The notes beneath the pieces were generated by a model. It saw only the letters and a program-made list of their open reading frames with translations, searched no databases and was not told where the DNA came from. The translations under genes and the position numbers were made by a program. From NCBI GenBank assembly GCA_032158295.1, contig CM063249.1, forward strand, positions 19,036,416 to 19,100,415: a DNA stretch of 64,000 bases. Reading direction: 5' to 3'. Below, in pieces: positions 54,601-64,000 of this stretch. Within the stretch, counting starts at the first letter, position 1, and each line of letters starts with the position of its first letter. This stretch comes from Pycnopodia helianthoides. Taxonomy: Eukaryota > Echinodermata > Asteroidea > Forcipulatida > Asteriidae.

Positions 54601-57017
54601 CCAAACCAAACAGCACCATCCTAATGACTCCATAATATCAGATTTTTTCTCATTGCTTATATTTATCAAAATGCTAACTAGAAATACCGTTATGGAAACA
54701 CGCTTCGTCAAGCGATTGAGATATTGCTAACTTATTAATACGTATAGGACCCCTCTGTTGATTTTATTCTAAGGTTTTCCAAAGGCGCCAAGACGGGTCT
54801 GTGAACTTCACTCGGAGTTGGCTTGAGTACAAAGACGGCTTTGGTGATGTCAGCATCAGTAGTGAGTTCTGGCTTGGAAATGAAGCACTCCGTCTGCTGA
54901 CCAGTGTGAAGGATGGCTCTAACTGGACGATCCGTGTGGATCTTACAGATGAAAATGGTCAACAAATTTCTCTGATGACATCGCCCTTCTGCATTACAGG
55001 AGACAAGTACGCCCTCGGTATTGGAAGCTATGGAATTGAACCCACAGGTAACTGGAACTTACTGATTGGGCCTAATGCCGAAAGGTTTAAAGTTAATGAA
55101 GTTCTTAACACGGAATACCCCTAAAGAAACCTCAAAATAGAATCCCTTAGAGCATAGACGCGCCATATTTTACATTGTTTCATTTGCATTAATCTTAAAT
55201 TGTTATTTTTGCGTTGGCGCAGTCCCTACTTCCCGCCTTAATTTATGAAATAGAGAAAAGAAAAAATACTTTATGATATTTCCAACTTTGCTTTGTTATT
55301 TTAGTCAATGGGATATGTTACCAACGCCTTGGAATGGAAGACAAAACCATCCCTGACTCCAGCATCACAGCATCAAGTGTTAACCAACGTGCTCCGAGTT
55401 ATTGTTTTGAGGGTAATGGACGGCTAAACCAGGTGGAAGGCAGTTGGTGCCCAAACGGCGATGACACGGGGACACCATGGTTCCAGGTGGATCTAAAGAT
55501 TCAAACCCAGGTTGAAGGTGTCATTATGCAGGGAAACTTCATTTATGAATATCCTGATTGGGTAACAAAATACAAGGTGGAGTATAGTTCCCATCCGGGC
55601 CCATGGTACTACGTTGGTGGGACATCTCTGGATACAGCACAGGTGAGTACAACTTGATGTAAATACCATAATGATGTGCTACTTTTCGTTATATTGTAAT
55701 ATTTCTATTTTATAGAAAAATTATTGTTCTACATGATTTAATTATAGTTCAAAAAATACGCAAGCACTCCGAAAACAAGTTTAAGTTCATAAATACCTAC
55801 TTGTGTTATGACTCACATGGTGTGAGTGACTTTCTTCCCCTTTTCTATTCTTCTTTTGTTTTACCAAAAGTTATCTATGTTTATTTTCCACGTTTATATC
55901 ACTATATTTTATTAATATTGTCGGCGGATTGAAACATTTTGCATTAAGCGAGTGCCTGCTCTACCAAAGTACATTGTTGCTACATGAACAAAATAAATAA
56001 CATACTTTGAAATGTGTTTCCTTACAGGTGTTCGATGGCAGCACGGACAATAACACCCCTGTTACCAGCATGTTCGACAAGCCTGTTCAAGCACGGTATA
56101 TCCGCATCAGACCGACAGAGTATAACGGCCATCCATCAATGAGGATTGAGCTCATTGGTTGCAAAGGTACAATTGAGAAACTGTCAATTTAACGTCGTCC
56201 TCCAAGATCCATTGAGGTTAACGGACTTTGAAATCGTTGACATCATTAGATGAACTGTTACACGAACATTGTCAAATTAATAGGACACAAAGGAAGCATA
56301 GTTGTAAGACCCAAATCTTTGGATGCTTTGAGATTTTGAGATTTGCGGAATTAATTTCAGTTAATTTTGCACAGTGGCGTGACAAAAGGTTCCCCTTAAT
56401 TTGAAAGCTGGACTTTTGAGATTAAAAAGTGTACTGGAGTAAAATGTAACATTTTATAAGCTTTAATGTGATAAATTTAATGTTTTAAAAACTGTTTATT
56501 TTCAATTTACACGCAGAAAATGTATTTGATTTACACTCAGGGTCAGATTATCGTATAAAAATAGTAAATGGCATAACAAGAGTGCTGAAGAGGGGGTACG
56601 AGCAATGCAAACAGAAAGTTTAAACTGTCCAGTGCACTGGTTTCGGCGTTGATTATGCCTTTTGTTTTATGTGAACATTTAAATAAATTTGACCATTTTG
56701 ATTCAGCAGAAAATACACGCTCTTCTCTATTTCTTAATTCTGGGTTTATTTCTTACCACTCAGGGGGCGTTCTTGAGTCGTTGAATGGCCAGAAGTTCTC
56801 AACCTACGACAACGACAATGACAACGATGTTCAAAACTGCGCAGGTCTCTTCGAGGCAGGTTGGTGGTTCGATGGCTGTGCTGTTGAATCGAACCTGAAC
56901 GGCGAATATTCGCATCGAGTGGAAGGTTCGGGTCAGGAGTATCGCGGTATTCGGTGGTTCACATGGCCGGGAAAACAAATTGTAAAGACTGAAATGAAGA
57001 TGCGTCGAAATAATTAA
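51671..57017 (+). CDS. Secreted fibrinogen-related lectin with an inserted discoidin domain
   Basis: Seven coding exons: 51671-51725, 53653-53925, 54205-54332, 54774-55047, 55305-55642, 56028-56166, 56764-57017, all AG/GT, joining in frame to 1461 nt, 486 aa. Residues 1-19 (MRKMCSFLSVVALMAFIEG) are a signal peptide. Residues 20-109 are a Cys-containing segment I do not recognise. A fibrinogen-related domain starts at about 113 (DCQAWFDVGSTSSGVY, EVYCDMEDDKGW, VFQRRQDGSVNF, EFWLGNEALRLL) and runs to 243. Residues 244-403 are a complete F5/8 type C (discoidin) domain. Residues 403-486 finish the fibrinogen-related domain (NGQKFSTYDNDNDND, NCAGLF, GWWFDGC, SNLNGEY, WFTWPGK, TEMKMR). The DNDNDND stretch is where such domains bind calcium. 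Family members bind acetylated or other sugars in invertebrate immunity, clotting or development; the ligand here is unknown. Confidence 0.88.
52412..53201 (+). repeat. Dispersed repeat, copy B, in intron 1 of the lectin-like gene
   Basis: Same orientation as copy A (36384-37220) and colinear apart from two indels. It ends at ctcaagtaact, exactly where copy A ends before the adjoining MITE. Here intron sequence follows instead, then exons 2-7, and the MITE of that family reappears at 57388. Confidence 0.85.
55305..56166 (+). other. Discoidin (F5/8 type C) cassette, exons 5-6 of the lectin-like gene
   Basis: The two exons encode VNGICYQRLGMEDKTIPDSS through SWCPNG, PWFQVDLKIQTQVEGVIMQG, WVTKYKVEYS, and ARYIRIRPTEYNGHPSMRIE up to IGCKG. 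These are the standard discoidin landmarks, with Cys248 and Cys401 as the expected terminal disulfide. The preceding intron splits a codon after its first base, and so does the intron after exon 6, so the cassette is symmetric (phase 1-1). Joining exon 4 directly to exon 7 would keep the frame and read IEPTGGVLESLNGQKFST, the normal sequence of a fibrinogen-related domain. Confidence 0.85.
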
Positions 57018-57387
57018 AGCGTCGGGAAATTGTTGCGCGAGGCAATCAATTCTACATTCAGTAGTTGAGTATATCATTGATTTTATTTAAATTGTGCAAG
57101 GTAATACTGAATGTTGCAATATCGTATCGTGGTGCACGCAATTCAGAGATTAGAATAATGGCAAAAATGTATGTCATATACTAGTAAAAAGAAGATTATT
57201 TGAAGTGATTAATGGAGGAGACAAGTTCGCTTTCGCTCTTGTTCAAGTTTATATCTAAGAATTTAAAGAGGGGCGGTCGGTATGGGCTACTGTATTCTAT
57301 CTAAGATCTGTAAAATTGATCTCTAATTACAATACGTCAACGAATGTCTAAAAGTATTTTTTGTCTGCCATGTGAGACTGTACGTTT

Positions 57388-57865
57388 TTAAAACCTTGCA
57401 GTGATGCACTCAACCACAGTGCACTGGCACATATCAAGAAAAACACAACCATTTCAAAATGGTAGATCCCAACCCCGTGATACTCCTTGATATCATGCAG
57501 TGTACCAATACACACGTTTTAGGAGTGGTGTCAATCAACAGGGGTCGTCAATTTGGTCAGGAGGGGTGGTGGAAAAAAATTCCCCATAGCTCATGCACAA
57601 ACTCCTATCTCTGCGGCACGTGCGCCACAGATCACTACCACAACTTAGTGGTAAGGCATGTTGTGTCTGACCGCTCTAGGTTCAATGGCCTTTTGTGAAT
57701 GAAGGTCTTGTGATCTTGTGCCGACAGCAGACTGGTTTAGCAGACATAAATCATTGAGATAAGGCAGAACAGACCCTCTTAACCTATCAAATGGGCCTGC
57801 CACACCTCTCTGGCAGGATGACATAATACCGTTGGGACAAAACAGGTGCATCGTTGCAGGGTTAA
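57388..57865 (+). mobile_element. TTAA-ended MITE, copy B, downstream of the lectin-like gene
   Basis: Colinear with 37222-37700: it begins TTAAAACCTTGCAGTGATGC and ends CATCGTTGCAGGG then TTAA. The open frame at 57459-57698 belongs to the element and is interrupted in the other copy. Confidence 0.8.
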
Positions 57866-58571
57866 AATTGTAAGAGGATGAAACGAACAGTTTGTAGTCA
57901 AATACATGTAACTAAGTATAACAACAAATGTAGTAAAGTCAATAACAATATTATGTCACACAACACGCGACTCTGGTGCACGCGACCAATTTGTTCTATT
58001 TCCGGCTTATGTGTAGGTAGTTCTATCACCGCAAAAACGTTCATGCCGGTCACAATATCCTGGGGTTGACGGCCCAAGTAGGAGTTGTGTGCCCCCATCC
58101 CCCCCCCCCCACCACCACCACACCCCACAATCAGGGGAAACATACACAAGCGTAGCTGTCTAGCCTGTTAAACAAACAACGTTATGCATGGCGGATTAAT
58201 CGTTGAAAAGGCTGACTGTCCTCCGCAACTGAATCCACCTTAGAAAATGAAGCTTAAAAAGAAGATATCTGAACGTTGAAATTTCATGTGTGAGATTTAA
58301 ACAAACAAAGACAAACAAAAACAAAGCAACCATACAAACACCCCAACAAACAAACAAACAAACACCCCCAACAAACAACATTTTTATAAGTTTATGTTTA
58401 ATATTATGCGTGCATTAATTGTTCTCCACGTCGACCGTCTCCTTGGGCAAACTCTTAGTGGCACACACTGTATTGTCAATGGAAGGCACGCTGTATTGTT
58501 TCATATCTCCTACGTAGAAACAGTACGTGAGAACCTTCAACTCGGTATTTAACCATTATTGTCTGGTATTT

Positions 58572-58720
58572 AATCAGTGATGTGTTTATTGTTGTTGTGA
58601 TATACTGTGATATAGATTGTACAGTGATACCTGTGAAACTGAAAGTAATCAGTGATGTGTTTATTGTTGTTGTGATATACTGTGATATAGATTGTACAGT
58701 GATACCTGTGAAACTGTTAT
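58572..58720. repeat. 75-bp tandem duplication, two units
   Basis: Units beginning aatcagtgatgtgtttattg start at 58572 and 58647 and are almost identical through gtgatacctgtgaaactg. Near identity suggests a recent event. Confidence 0.85.
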
Positions 58721-59455
58721 TTTCTTTTAATTTCATATCTATCAAATAATTAGAATGTTGGCATTAACAATAAACAGTTCAATGTAAATCTTAGATTTTG
58801 CTGACATTCTCCTGTACTATTAGGAAATAGTGATGAAAATAAGACTGCAATTTTTTACAAAATCTAATCAGCGATTTCAGAAAGTTGTACTTTATAATTT
58901 CCAATTTGCGTGCAAAATCTTCACCGGTTTTTTTATTATTATTATTATTATTATTTACCTTTGTTTATGATGTTTATAAAAGGAGCAGCAAAATGGGTCA
59001 AGTATCGTTTCAACACGTAGTTCATAAATACTATAGCAAAGTTTACAAACATAAAAAATTTACAAAATATTACCAATGAAGATTTTGTTTTTTCTCAAAC
59101 TTAGAGTGAAGTGGGATACAAAATTAAGATACAAACACAACATATTGTTATGTAAACTTTGCAAGATCAAGTTGAGTGTGTGAAAGTGTAATGTTTCCAA
59201 TAGTTAAAAGAAAGTAATGTTATAAATCCCATACAAACCAACAGCCTCGTCATTGTATGAGTTATAGGTACCATGACAGTACTCGAAAGGGTTCATCATA
59301 ATTTTTTCGATTTTCATTCAAGGTTGTTTGCTTTTTAGATCGCCGTCTTACGTATTATTATTCTTGTCAAATATTTAAAATGTTCATCAAAGTTAACATT
59401 AAAGTTTACATTAAATGTTATGGTTAATTTCGGACAACCATCATAGTTGTCTCTT

Positions 59456-59558
59456 AGCAATAAATATGAGATGTGCTCAAGATTAAAACTGATAGAGATA
59501 TGTTATTACTGATTATACCTTTCATAGTTTTAATCTCGACCAAATCTCATATTTATCG
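59456..59558. repeat. Hairpin-forming inverted repeat
   Basis: The arms agcaataaatatgagatgtg and its inverse, continuing through agattaaaact and agttttaatct, give about 33 bp with a few mismatches around a 35-bp spacer. Confidence 0.7.
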
Positions 59559-60677
59559 TAAGTAACAGCAATGTTTTCTGAAATTCGGTTTTCAAGTAAA
59601 TGGAAGGCACGCTGTATTGTTTCATATCTCGGCATTGTCTTGTTTATGAGTATATAAGTGCATAGTGCACGTGAAAGGTCTGTATACGGAAATGTTTAAA
59701 TAAAGTTATTAAAAGATCACTGTTTTCTCTTTCCGTGTTTCACGGTCAACTTAATGATCTTTATGGTAAAAGCTCCTATCAAATTATTAACATTAAACAA
59801 CGGCAACGTACTGTAAAAAACAGGCAAGGCGTTACTTAAATTGACCAATCTACACCAGATGAAAATCGACAAAACCTCCACTCAACCACCCTCGCTGTTC
59901 CTTTAATAAAACTGTAGTGATATGTTCCTATTGCCGTTGTGCAGGGGTATTTTTCCGCCGATGTGTGCATCCCCCCATACGGTAAGTTAACATGGTTGAA
60001 GGAAGTTGACTCAAAAGAGGGCGCTGCTATAGGACGAAACATCGACATAATTCACCGTATGAGGAGACACCATAATCTCTGGGGGACAGAGTCTCCTTCC
60101 AGTCACTGTGGTATATATAGCTGAGGGCTTTCGATGACCTTTATTTGCCTCGCTTTTAAAAAGAAATCAGCAGCCTGGGTAAAAATCAACAATAAAGAAA
60201 TATTGACCTTTCAGCAAAGACTGGTACTGCTGGATGCTGTTGATGACCATTGTTTACTACGGAAGGAACAAAACTCCACAGGTAAAAGAATAAAAAACAT
60301 TTAATTTGGAAACAAGCCAAGACAAGTACGTTTTTTAACCAGCCACGGTTTATCTGTTGAAGACTGAACCAACATCGTTGGGGAGTATTCCTTCTGTTTA
60401 CGCATCAAATTAAGTGCTAATCAAATTAAATATTTTGAAAAAAAATTCCAAGGTGTAGAATTTTGTTTACAAAGCCATTGTGTTTCTACACATATTAACC
60501 AACCCATTTACGATAAGAAACACAAACAGTTAATTAAAAGCGTCTAAGATCATATTGTTTACCAAGCCATTGTGTATCAACACCTCATAATAGCTGTCTG
60601 GCAATGGCGATGCCTATTACTTTGATATAGAAAAACCAACGGGTACAACCATCAACACGAAATGTGGAACAGCACAT

Positions 60678-61070
60678 TTAAAGGAACATTACAAAATTGT
60701 TTTTTGCTAATAAAACAGTTGCTGGCAGTGTAAGCACTTTATGTAATCCACCATATACATAAATTGACAAACCTGTAGAAGTTTGAGATCGATCGGCCAT
60801 CCGGGTCACGAGAAAATAGTGAAAAACAGATTATACATTTGCATGAAATCATATAGATTCAACAAATGAATAAAACGCTCACTGAGCGATAAACTCCAAT
60901 CGGAAAATTAGTTTATTCATTTCTCATCAAATATGGCATTTCAGACAAAAATATTTCAAGGGATGTTTTCTACTATAATCATCATTAGACCGTGTAAGTT
61001 TTATGTAAAACTGTGATAAAAAGTATATTTTACAAGTTTTTTTCTGACCAATTCTGTAATGTTCCTTTAA
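60678..61070. mobile_element. TTAA-ended MITE, AGGAACATTACAG family, copy 3 (inverted)
   Basis: Begins TTAAAGGAACATTACAAAAT and ends AATTCTGTAATGTTCCT then TTAA. The interior is the reverse complement of copies 1 and 2 (cagttgctggcagtgtaagc near its left end). It includes the atcgatcggccatc block missing from copy 1. Confidence 0.85.
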
Positions 61071-61320
61071 TTTGGAAACTAGTCAGATGTCATGTTTTAG
61101 CTAGCTTTTGTGCTTATGTTTTTTGTTGAAAACAGAACAAACCTCCATGAGCTCTTTCTTTGTTTACGCATAGCACAACTGAGTGATGTTGTTTACAGTA
61201 TGTGCTGCCGAGGCTTAGTGATGACCATTATTTATACTTCGGTAAAAAAAAAAAAACATTCGGATTGAAAAATCAATTACACGAATGGAGTAAACTTGAA
61301 TTTGGAAACTAAACCAAAAA

Positions 61321-61520
61321 TTGACCCGCATCCGGGCCCAGTGGGGCCTGACCTATTCCTTGGTCAATACGAACAGGAATCTGTGTCAAAATTACCCATC
61401 AAAAGGGTCAGAATGGTGTAGATACCGAGTTAAAATTCTCTCTCTTTTTTTAACCGCTTTTAAGGTCAGCCTGACCCTGAAATGTGTCAGGCCCCCTGTG
61501 ACAAGGAATCCGGGTCAATT
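61321..61520. mobile_element. Small MITE with TTGACCCG ends
   Basis: The left end ttgacccgcatccgggccca and right end ggaatccgggtcaa are inverted, with ggcctgacc and gtcaggcc pairing just inside. The 72-codon open frame across it is probably accidental. Confidence 0.55.
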
Positions 61521-61820
61521 GCGACCCGGGAGATTTTAGAGTGTATAATTTAATTAGTTACCAGTAACCATCGTCTCTGCACCTATTGATATCTGGAAAA
61601 AAACATCGAGCTGGAGCTAATGAAATTTTCTGCCTCAACAATAGACAACTGGTTTGTGTTAATTGGCCTTCACAATACCCCCCTCCCCTCCCCACACACA
61701 CACAAGAAAATGGCATAACTATAAGCTGTGCGCAACGTTAACGTGTGGCAGTTTTGATAGGCTCGTTTGCTGCCTGTGTGACTAACCTATTAATAGTTAC
61801 CGTCGGAAGTAAGACAGGCC

Positions 61821-61866
61821 ATGGACATTCTGCAATCGGTCGTATTCTTGCTGACTCTCCATGCAG
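61821..61866 (+). CDS. Signal-peptide first exon of a putative secreted gene
   Basis: ATG at 61821 gives MDILQSVVFLLTLHA, then G split by a GTAAGA donor (phase 1). The hydrophobic core and the phase match lectin exon 1 (51671-51725), whose splice donor is also phase 1. No following exon is found before the window end, so the gene, if real, continues beyond it. The function cannot be stated; a relative of the lectin-like gene is a guess from position and phase. Confidence 0.45.
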
Positions 61867-62837
61867 GTAAGAACATCATCTTAAAGGTATTTAATGTTAT
61901 GGTGTCTCTGAAGGAAATATCAGAACTCGAAAAATCTGCGAAAAAAATGTACACCAATGTGCGACTTCCAAACTAAAAAGCTAACGGACGCAGAGCCGTG
62001 TTGAAATATGGTGGACGATTTTGGAATTTGCGTGCATGACCACTGTGAGAAAAAAGGATCATGAATTTGTACACTATGCTACAGTGGCTGATTTTCACCA
62101 CCAACATATTCTATTAAATACGCCGTTTTAAAGCCCTAAACGTCTAATTTTAATGCGCCGCATTTTTAGACTGTTAGCCTGTTTTTGTTTTGTTTTTTCA
62201 AAGTATGAAACTTGCCAAAAAATGTTAGTTTTACCAAGTTCTACAAAAACAGATGACGTAAAGATTTCTCAACAATTTGCTGTAAACCCTCAAGTCCCTG
62301 CACCGCTCCAGTTTGCAAGACTATTGCAGTAAATTATTGGAATCGTGGTTCAAATTTCTAAAGATACCCAAGGCTCATTATTTTACGTACAATTGATGAC
62401 CTTTTTGTAAGTATTGTCATTGAATAACAGATTATTCCAAGCTCGAAGGTGATAAGTCACAAGGAAACAATAAGTGCCTCCCGTTAATAGCTAACGGTAA
62501 TTTTTATGGCAATTATTTTTCATGAGGCTAACATGAGCACAATTGTTTTTTAAGGCTATGTAAACGATTGAACAACTTAAACCCGATTGCCATTAACTTG
62601 ACCATTGCGTGCCAATGGCTGTTTGGTTTTATTTTGGTGTTACTTTTTTCCCTCTCCGAACACAAGCTGGTGAGTGTTTCCTCCTACTGCGTGTTACTGT
62701 GTATCGCTTTGGGCGATCTAGTGGCTAAAAGATTCAAGGGCCTTTTTGCAGTTTTGTGCCCATTTGGGTGAAAAACGTATTGGTTCCGTCATTTCCGTAC
62801 TTTTTGTCAAAATGCTAATTATCTTTGGAAACTTTTG

Positions 62838-63003
62838 GGACCGTGTTAGTTCACGAATTAAAAGGAAAACCACACAATATCGAGGCATAATTGTGTGGAT
62901 CAGTACATTCTACTTTTAAAGCATCTTTAGAACCATATGGCATTTCATAATAAACGCCTTTTCTAGCCCAAAGCGCCCAATCTAAGGTAACGTGTCCCGT
63001 TAA
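62838..63003. repeat. One-arm fragment of the hairpin MITE at 45.8 kb
   Basis: The stretch ccgtgttagttcacgaatta through catttcataataaacgcctt to ctaaggtaacgtgtccc is colinear with the right arm of 45781-46157. The left arm is absent. Confidence 0.7.
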
Positions 63004-63098
63004 TATGGAAACTATAGTTTCAATACGTACAAATAACTGGTTCGTTAACCGCCTGTATGAGTTACCTGCCAGTTACCACTGCATGTAAGTTTTAGGCC

Positions 63099-63141
63099 AT
63101 GGAATGTTTGTATTCTGTCGTGTTCTCGTTCTCTCTTAAAG
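63099..63141 (+). pseudogene. Duplicate of the 61.8-kb signal exon, its 3' end taken over by a MITE
   Basis: ATG at 63099 gives MECLYSVVFSFSLK before a phase-1 GTATTG. It matches the exon at 61821 in context (aggccatgga at the start) and in the core SVVF. The last bases, TTAAAG and the GTATTG donor, come from the end of the MITE at 63136-63479, so the original splice site appears replaced. Whether the new donor works is unknown. Confidence 0.35.
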
Positions 63142-63479
63142 GTATTGTACACTTTTGGTAACAGCTCAAAATCAGTGTCCACATTGTGTGTGTGATTAAA
63201 CATATGCATGAACAAACAAACCTGTGAAAGTTTGAGCTCAATTGGTTATCGAGGTCACGAGAAAATAGTGAAAAGATATCTTGTGAGTTTTCTGTTTTTT
63301 CAAATTATCGCGCGCGATAATTACTATTGTCTTACTCGTTTCTCAGAAACGATAGCATTTTAGGCAGAAATATTTTAAGGAACCCTTTCTACCATTACTT
63401 ACTTTAAATCATGTAAGTAATGTGTGAATCTGTGAACATTGTGTTTTTCGATCTTACCAATAGTGTACAGGGCCTTTAA
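63136..63479. mobile_element. TTAA-ended MITE, GTGTACA family, intact copy
   Basis: Begins TTAAAGGTATTGTACACTTT and ends ccaatagtgtacagggcc then tTTAA. It contains a self-complementary ttatcgcgcgcgataa near 63305-63320. Its right TTAA (63476-63479) is also the left TTAA of the next element. Confidence 0.8.
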
Positions 63480-64000
63480 AGGTACACACCGGCTTCGTTG
63501 GGCTATTTGGGCTACAAAATAGACTAAAACATGATTCCAAAGGTCTTCCTAAAATGGAGAAGATTGGTTCATAAAAGAAACCATAAAATATTGCCGTTTT
63601 CGAGCATTTTTCAAAAAACGAAGGTCACGTGACTTTTCGGAACCAAAATGTGGTTCCGAAAAGTCACGTGATCTTCAGAATTAGTTTACTTCCAGCCGTA
63701 TAAAAATAAAATACTGAACCAAATTCAAGTGATTTTTTTTTAAACAATTATTCATGAGTATTTGGCGAAAAAGACTATGTATTCAGTTTATGGATGCAAG
63801 TTGTAAGTAATTATGAAAAATCGAACGTAAGATTCGCATTCAGAGAGTCCGTGCACGGAAGCGTGTTTTACGGCGCATCAGCGTGGGGAGCTAGCGGGTA
63901 AACCTTGGGGGCATGTCCCGCACAGCCGGTGCAGTGTCTCGCCGGGCTAGAGAGACAAACCACGGAGGCATGAACTCGGAGCCTGTGGAGGGGTAGGGAG
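63476..64000. mobile_element. Second copy of the 988-bp TTAA element, cut by the window end
   Basis: Begins TTAAAGGTACACACCGGCTT and follows 3360-3880 throughout. The hairpin (gtcacgtgacttttcggaac and its inverse, about 63624-63676) is perfect here, whereas copy 1 has several mismatches. The GC-rich module is also present (from about 63835). Confidence 0.8.

Larger units (their letters stand above)
58479..59630. repeat. Direct repeats of about 31 bp flanking a 1.1-kb stretch
   Basis: The phrase atggaaggcacgctgtattg followed by tttcatatctc occurs identically at 58479-58509 and 59600-59630. The interval has no coding capacity. It might be a solo-element remnant with direct terminal repeats, or a duplicated short segment. 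Confidence 0.6.
57866..60677. other. Intergenic, repeat-rich, no gene seen
   Basis: It contains the tandem, direct and inverted repeats listed below, a C run at 58098-58110, (AAAC)n near 58338-58365 and (TTA)n near 58932-58955. A short AG-to-GT interval at about 59943-59982 has splice-like borders but its translation suggests nothing, so I did not call it. Confidence 0.45.

Noticed and set aside
57459..57698. Open frame downstream of the lectin-like gene as an extra exon or gene
   Set aside because: It lies inside a TTAA MITE with a second copy at 37.3 kb and has no protein features.
59943..59982. A micro-exon bounded by AG and GTAAGT
   Set aside because: There is no neighbouring exon to join and the short translation is uninformative; borders of this quality occur by chance.

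Overview
This is a window of animal nuclear DNA: AT-rich, with long introns, GT-AG splice sites, several tRNA-derived SINEs, LINE fragments, many inverted-repeat (MITE-type) elements and an interstitial TTAGGG tract. The three protein-coding genes look like deuterostome genes, and the repeats resemble families I associate with echinoderms. I favour an echinoderm, perhaps a sea star. That species-level guess comes from memory of repeat families and has not been checked.

Layout. 1-20.5 kb: no gene that I can support. It holds MITEs (several with TTAA ends), a LINE 3' fragment with an internal 80-bp tandem amplification, a degenerate minisatellite, a foldback element with telomeric repeats at its centre, hairpin elements and SINE pieces. 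20.6-32.0 kb, minus strand: a complete ten-exon short-chain acyl-CoA dehydrogenase gene (ACADS), 424 aa, mitochondrial beta-oxidation. 32.0-36.4 kb: intergenic, with several TGACGTCA-like sites and a minisatellite. 36.4-37.7 kb: two repeats side by side, the second ending exactly on the stop codon of the next gene. 37.7-47.15 kb, minus strand: a complete eight-exon peroxisomal sarcosine/pipecolate oxidase-like gene (PIPOX family), 383 aa, ending in the peroxisomal signal AKL; one intron holds a dead LINE reverse transcriptase. 47.66-48.90 kb: a non-autonomous hAT element with a perfect 8-bp target-site duplication. 51.67-57.02 kb, plus strand: a seven-exon secreted lectin-like gene of 486 aa whose fibrinogen-related domain is interrupted by a complete discoidin (F5/8 type C) domain. 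57.4-64 kb: repeats plus two similar signal-peptide exons (61.8 and 63.1 kb), probably first exons of related secreted genes continuing past the window or decayed.

How the genes relate. ACADS oxidises butyryl-CoA in mitochondria and the PIPOX-like enzyme is a peroxisomal flavin amine oxidase. Both are FAD enzymes on the same strand, but nothing in the sequence links them functionally. The lectin gene is separate, probably secreted, and plausibly a pattern-recognition molecule.

The most notable signals are: (1) the discoidin cassette nested inside a fibrinogen-related domain, flanked by introns of the same phase (1 and 1), so that skipping it would restore an ordinary fibrinogen-related domain; (2) three places where two different TTAA-ended elements meet and share one TTAA; (3) a MITE whose TTAA target site overlaps the PIPOX stop codon; (4) the foldback element around an interstitial telomeric tract; (5) replacement of the conserved His by Lys in the SGHGFK motif of the PIPOX-like enzyme.
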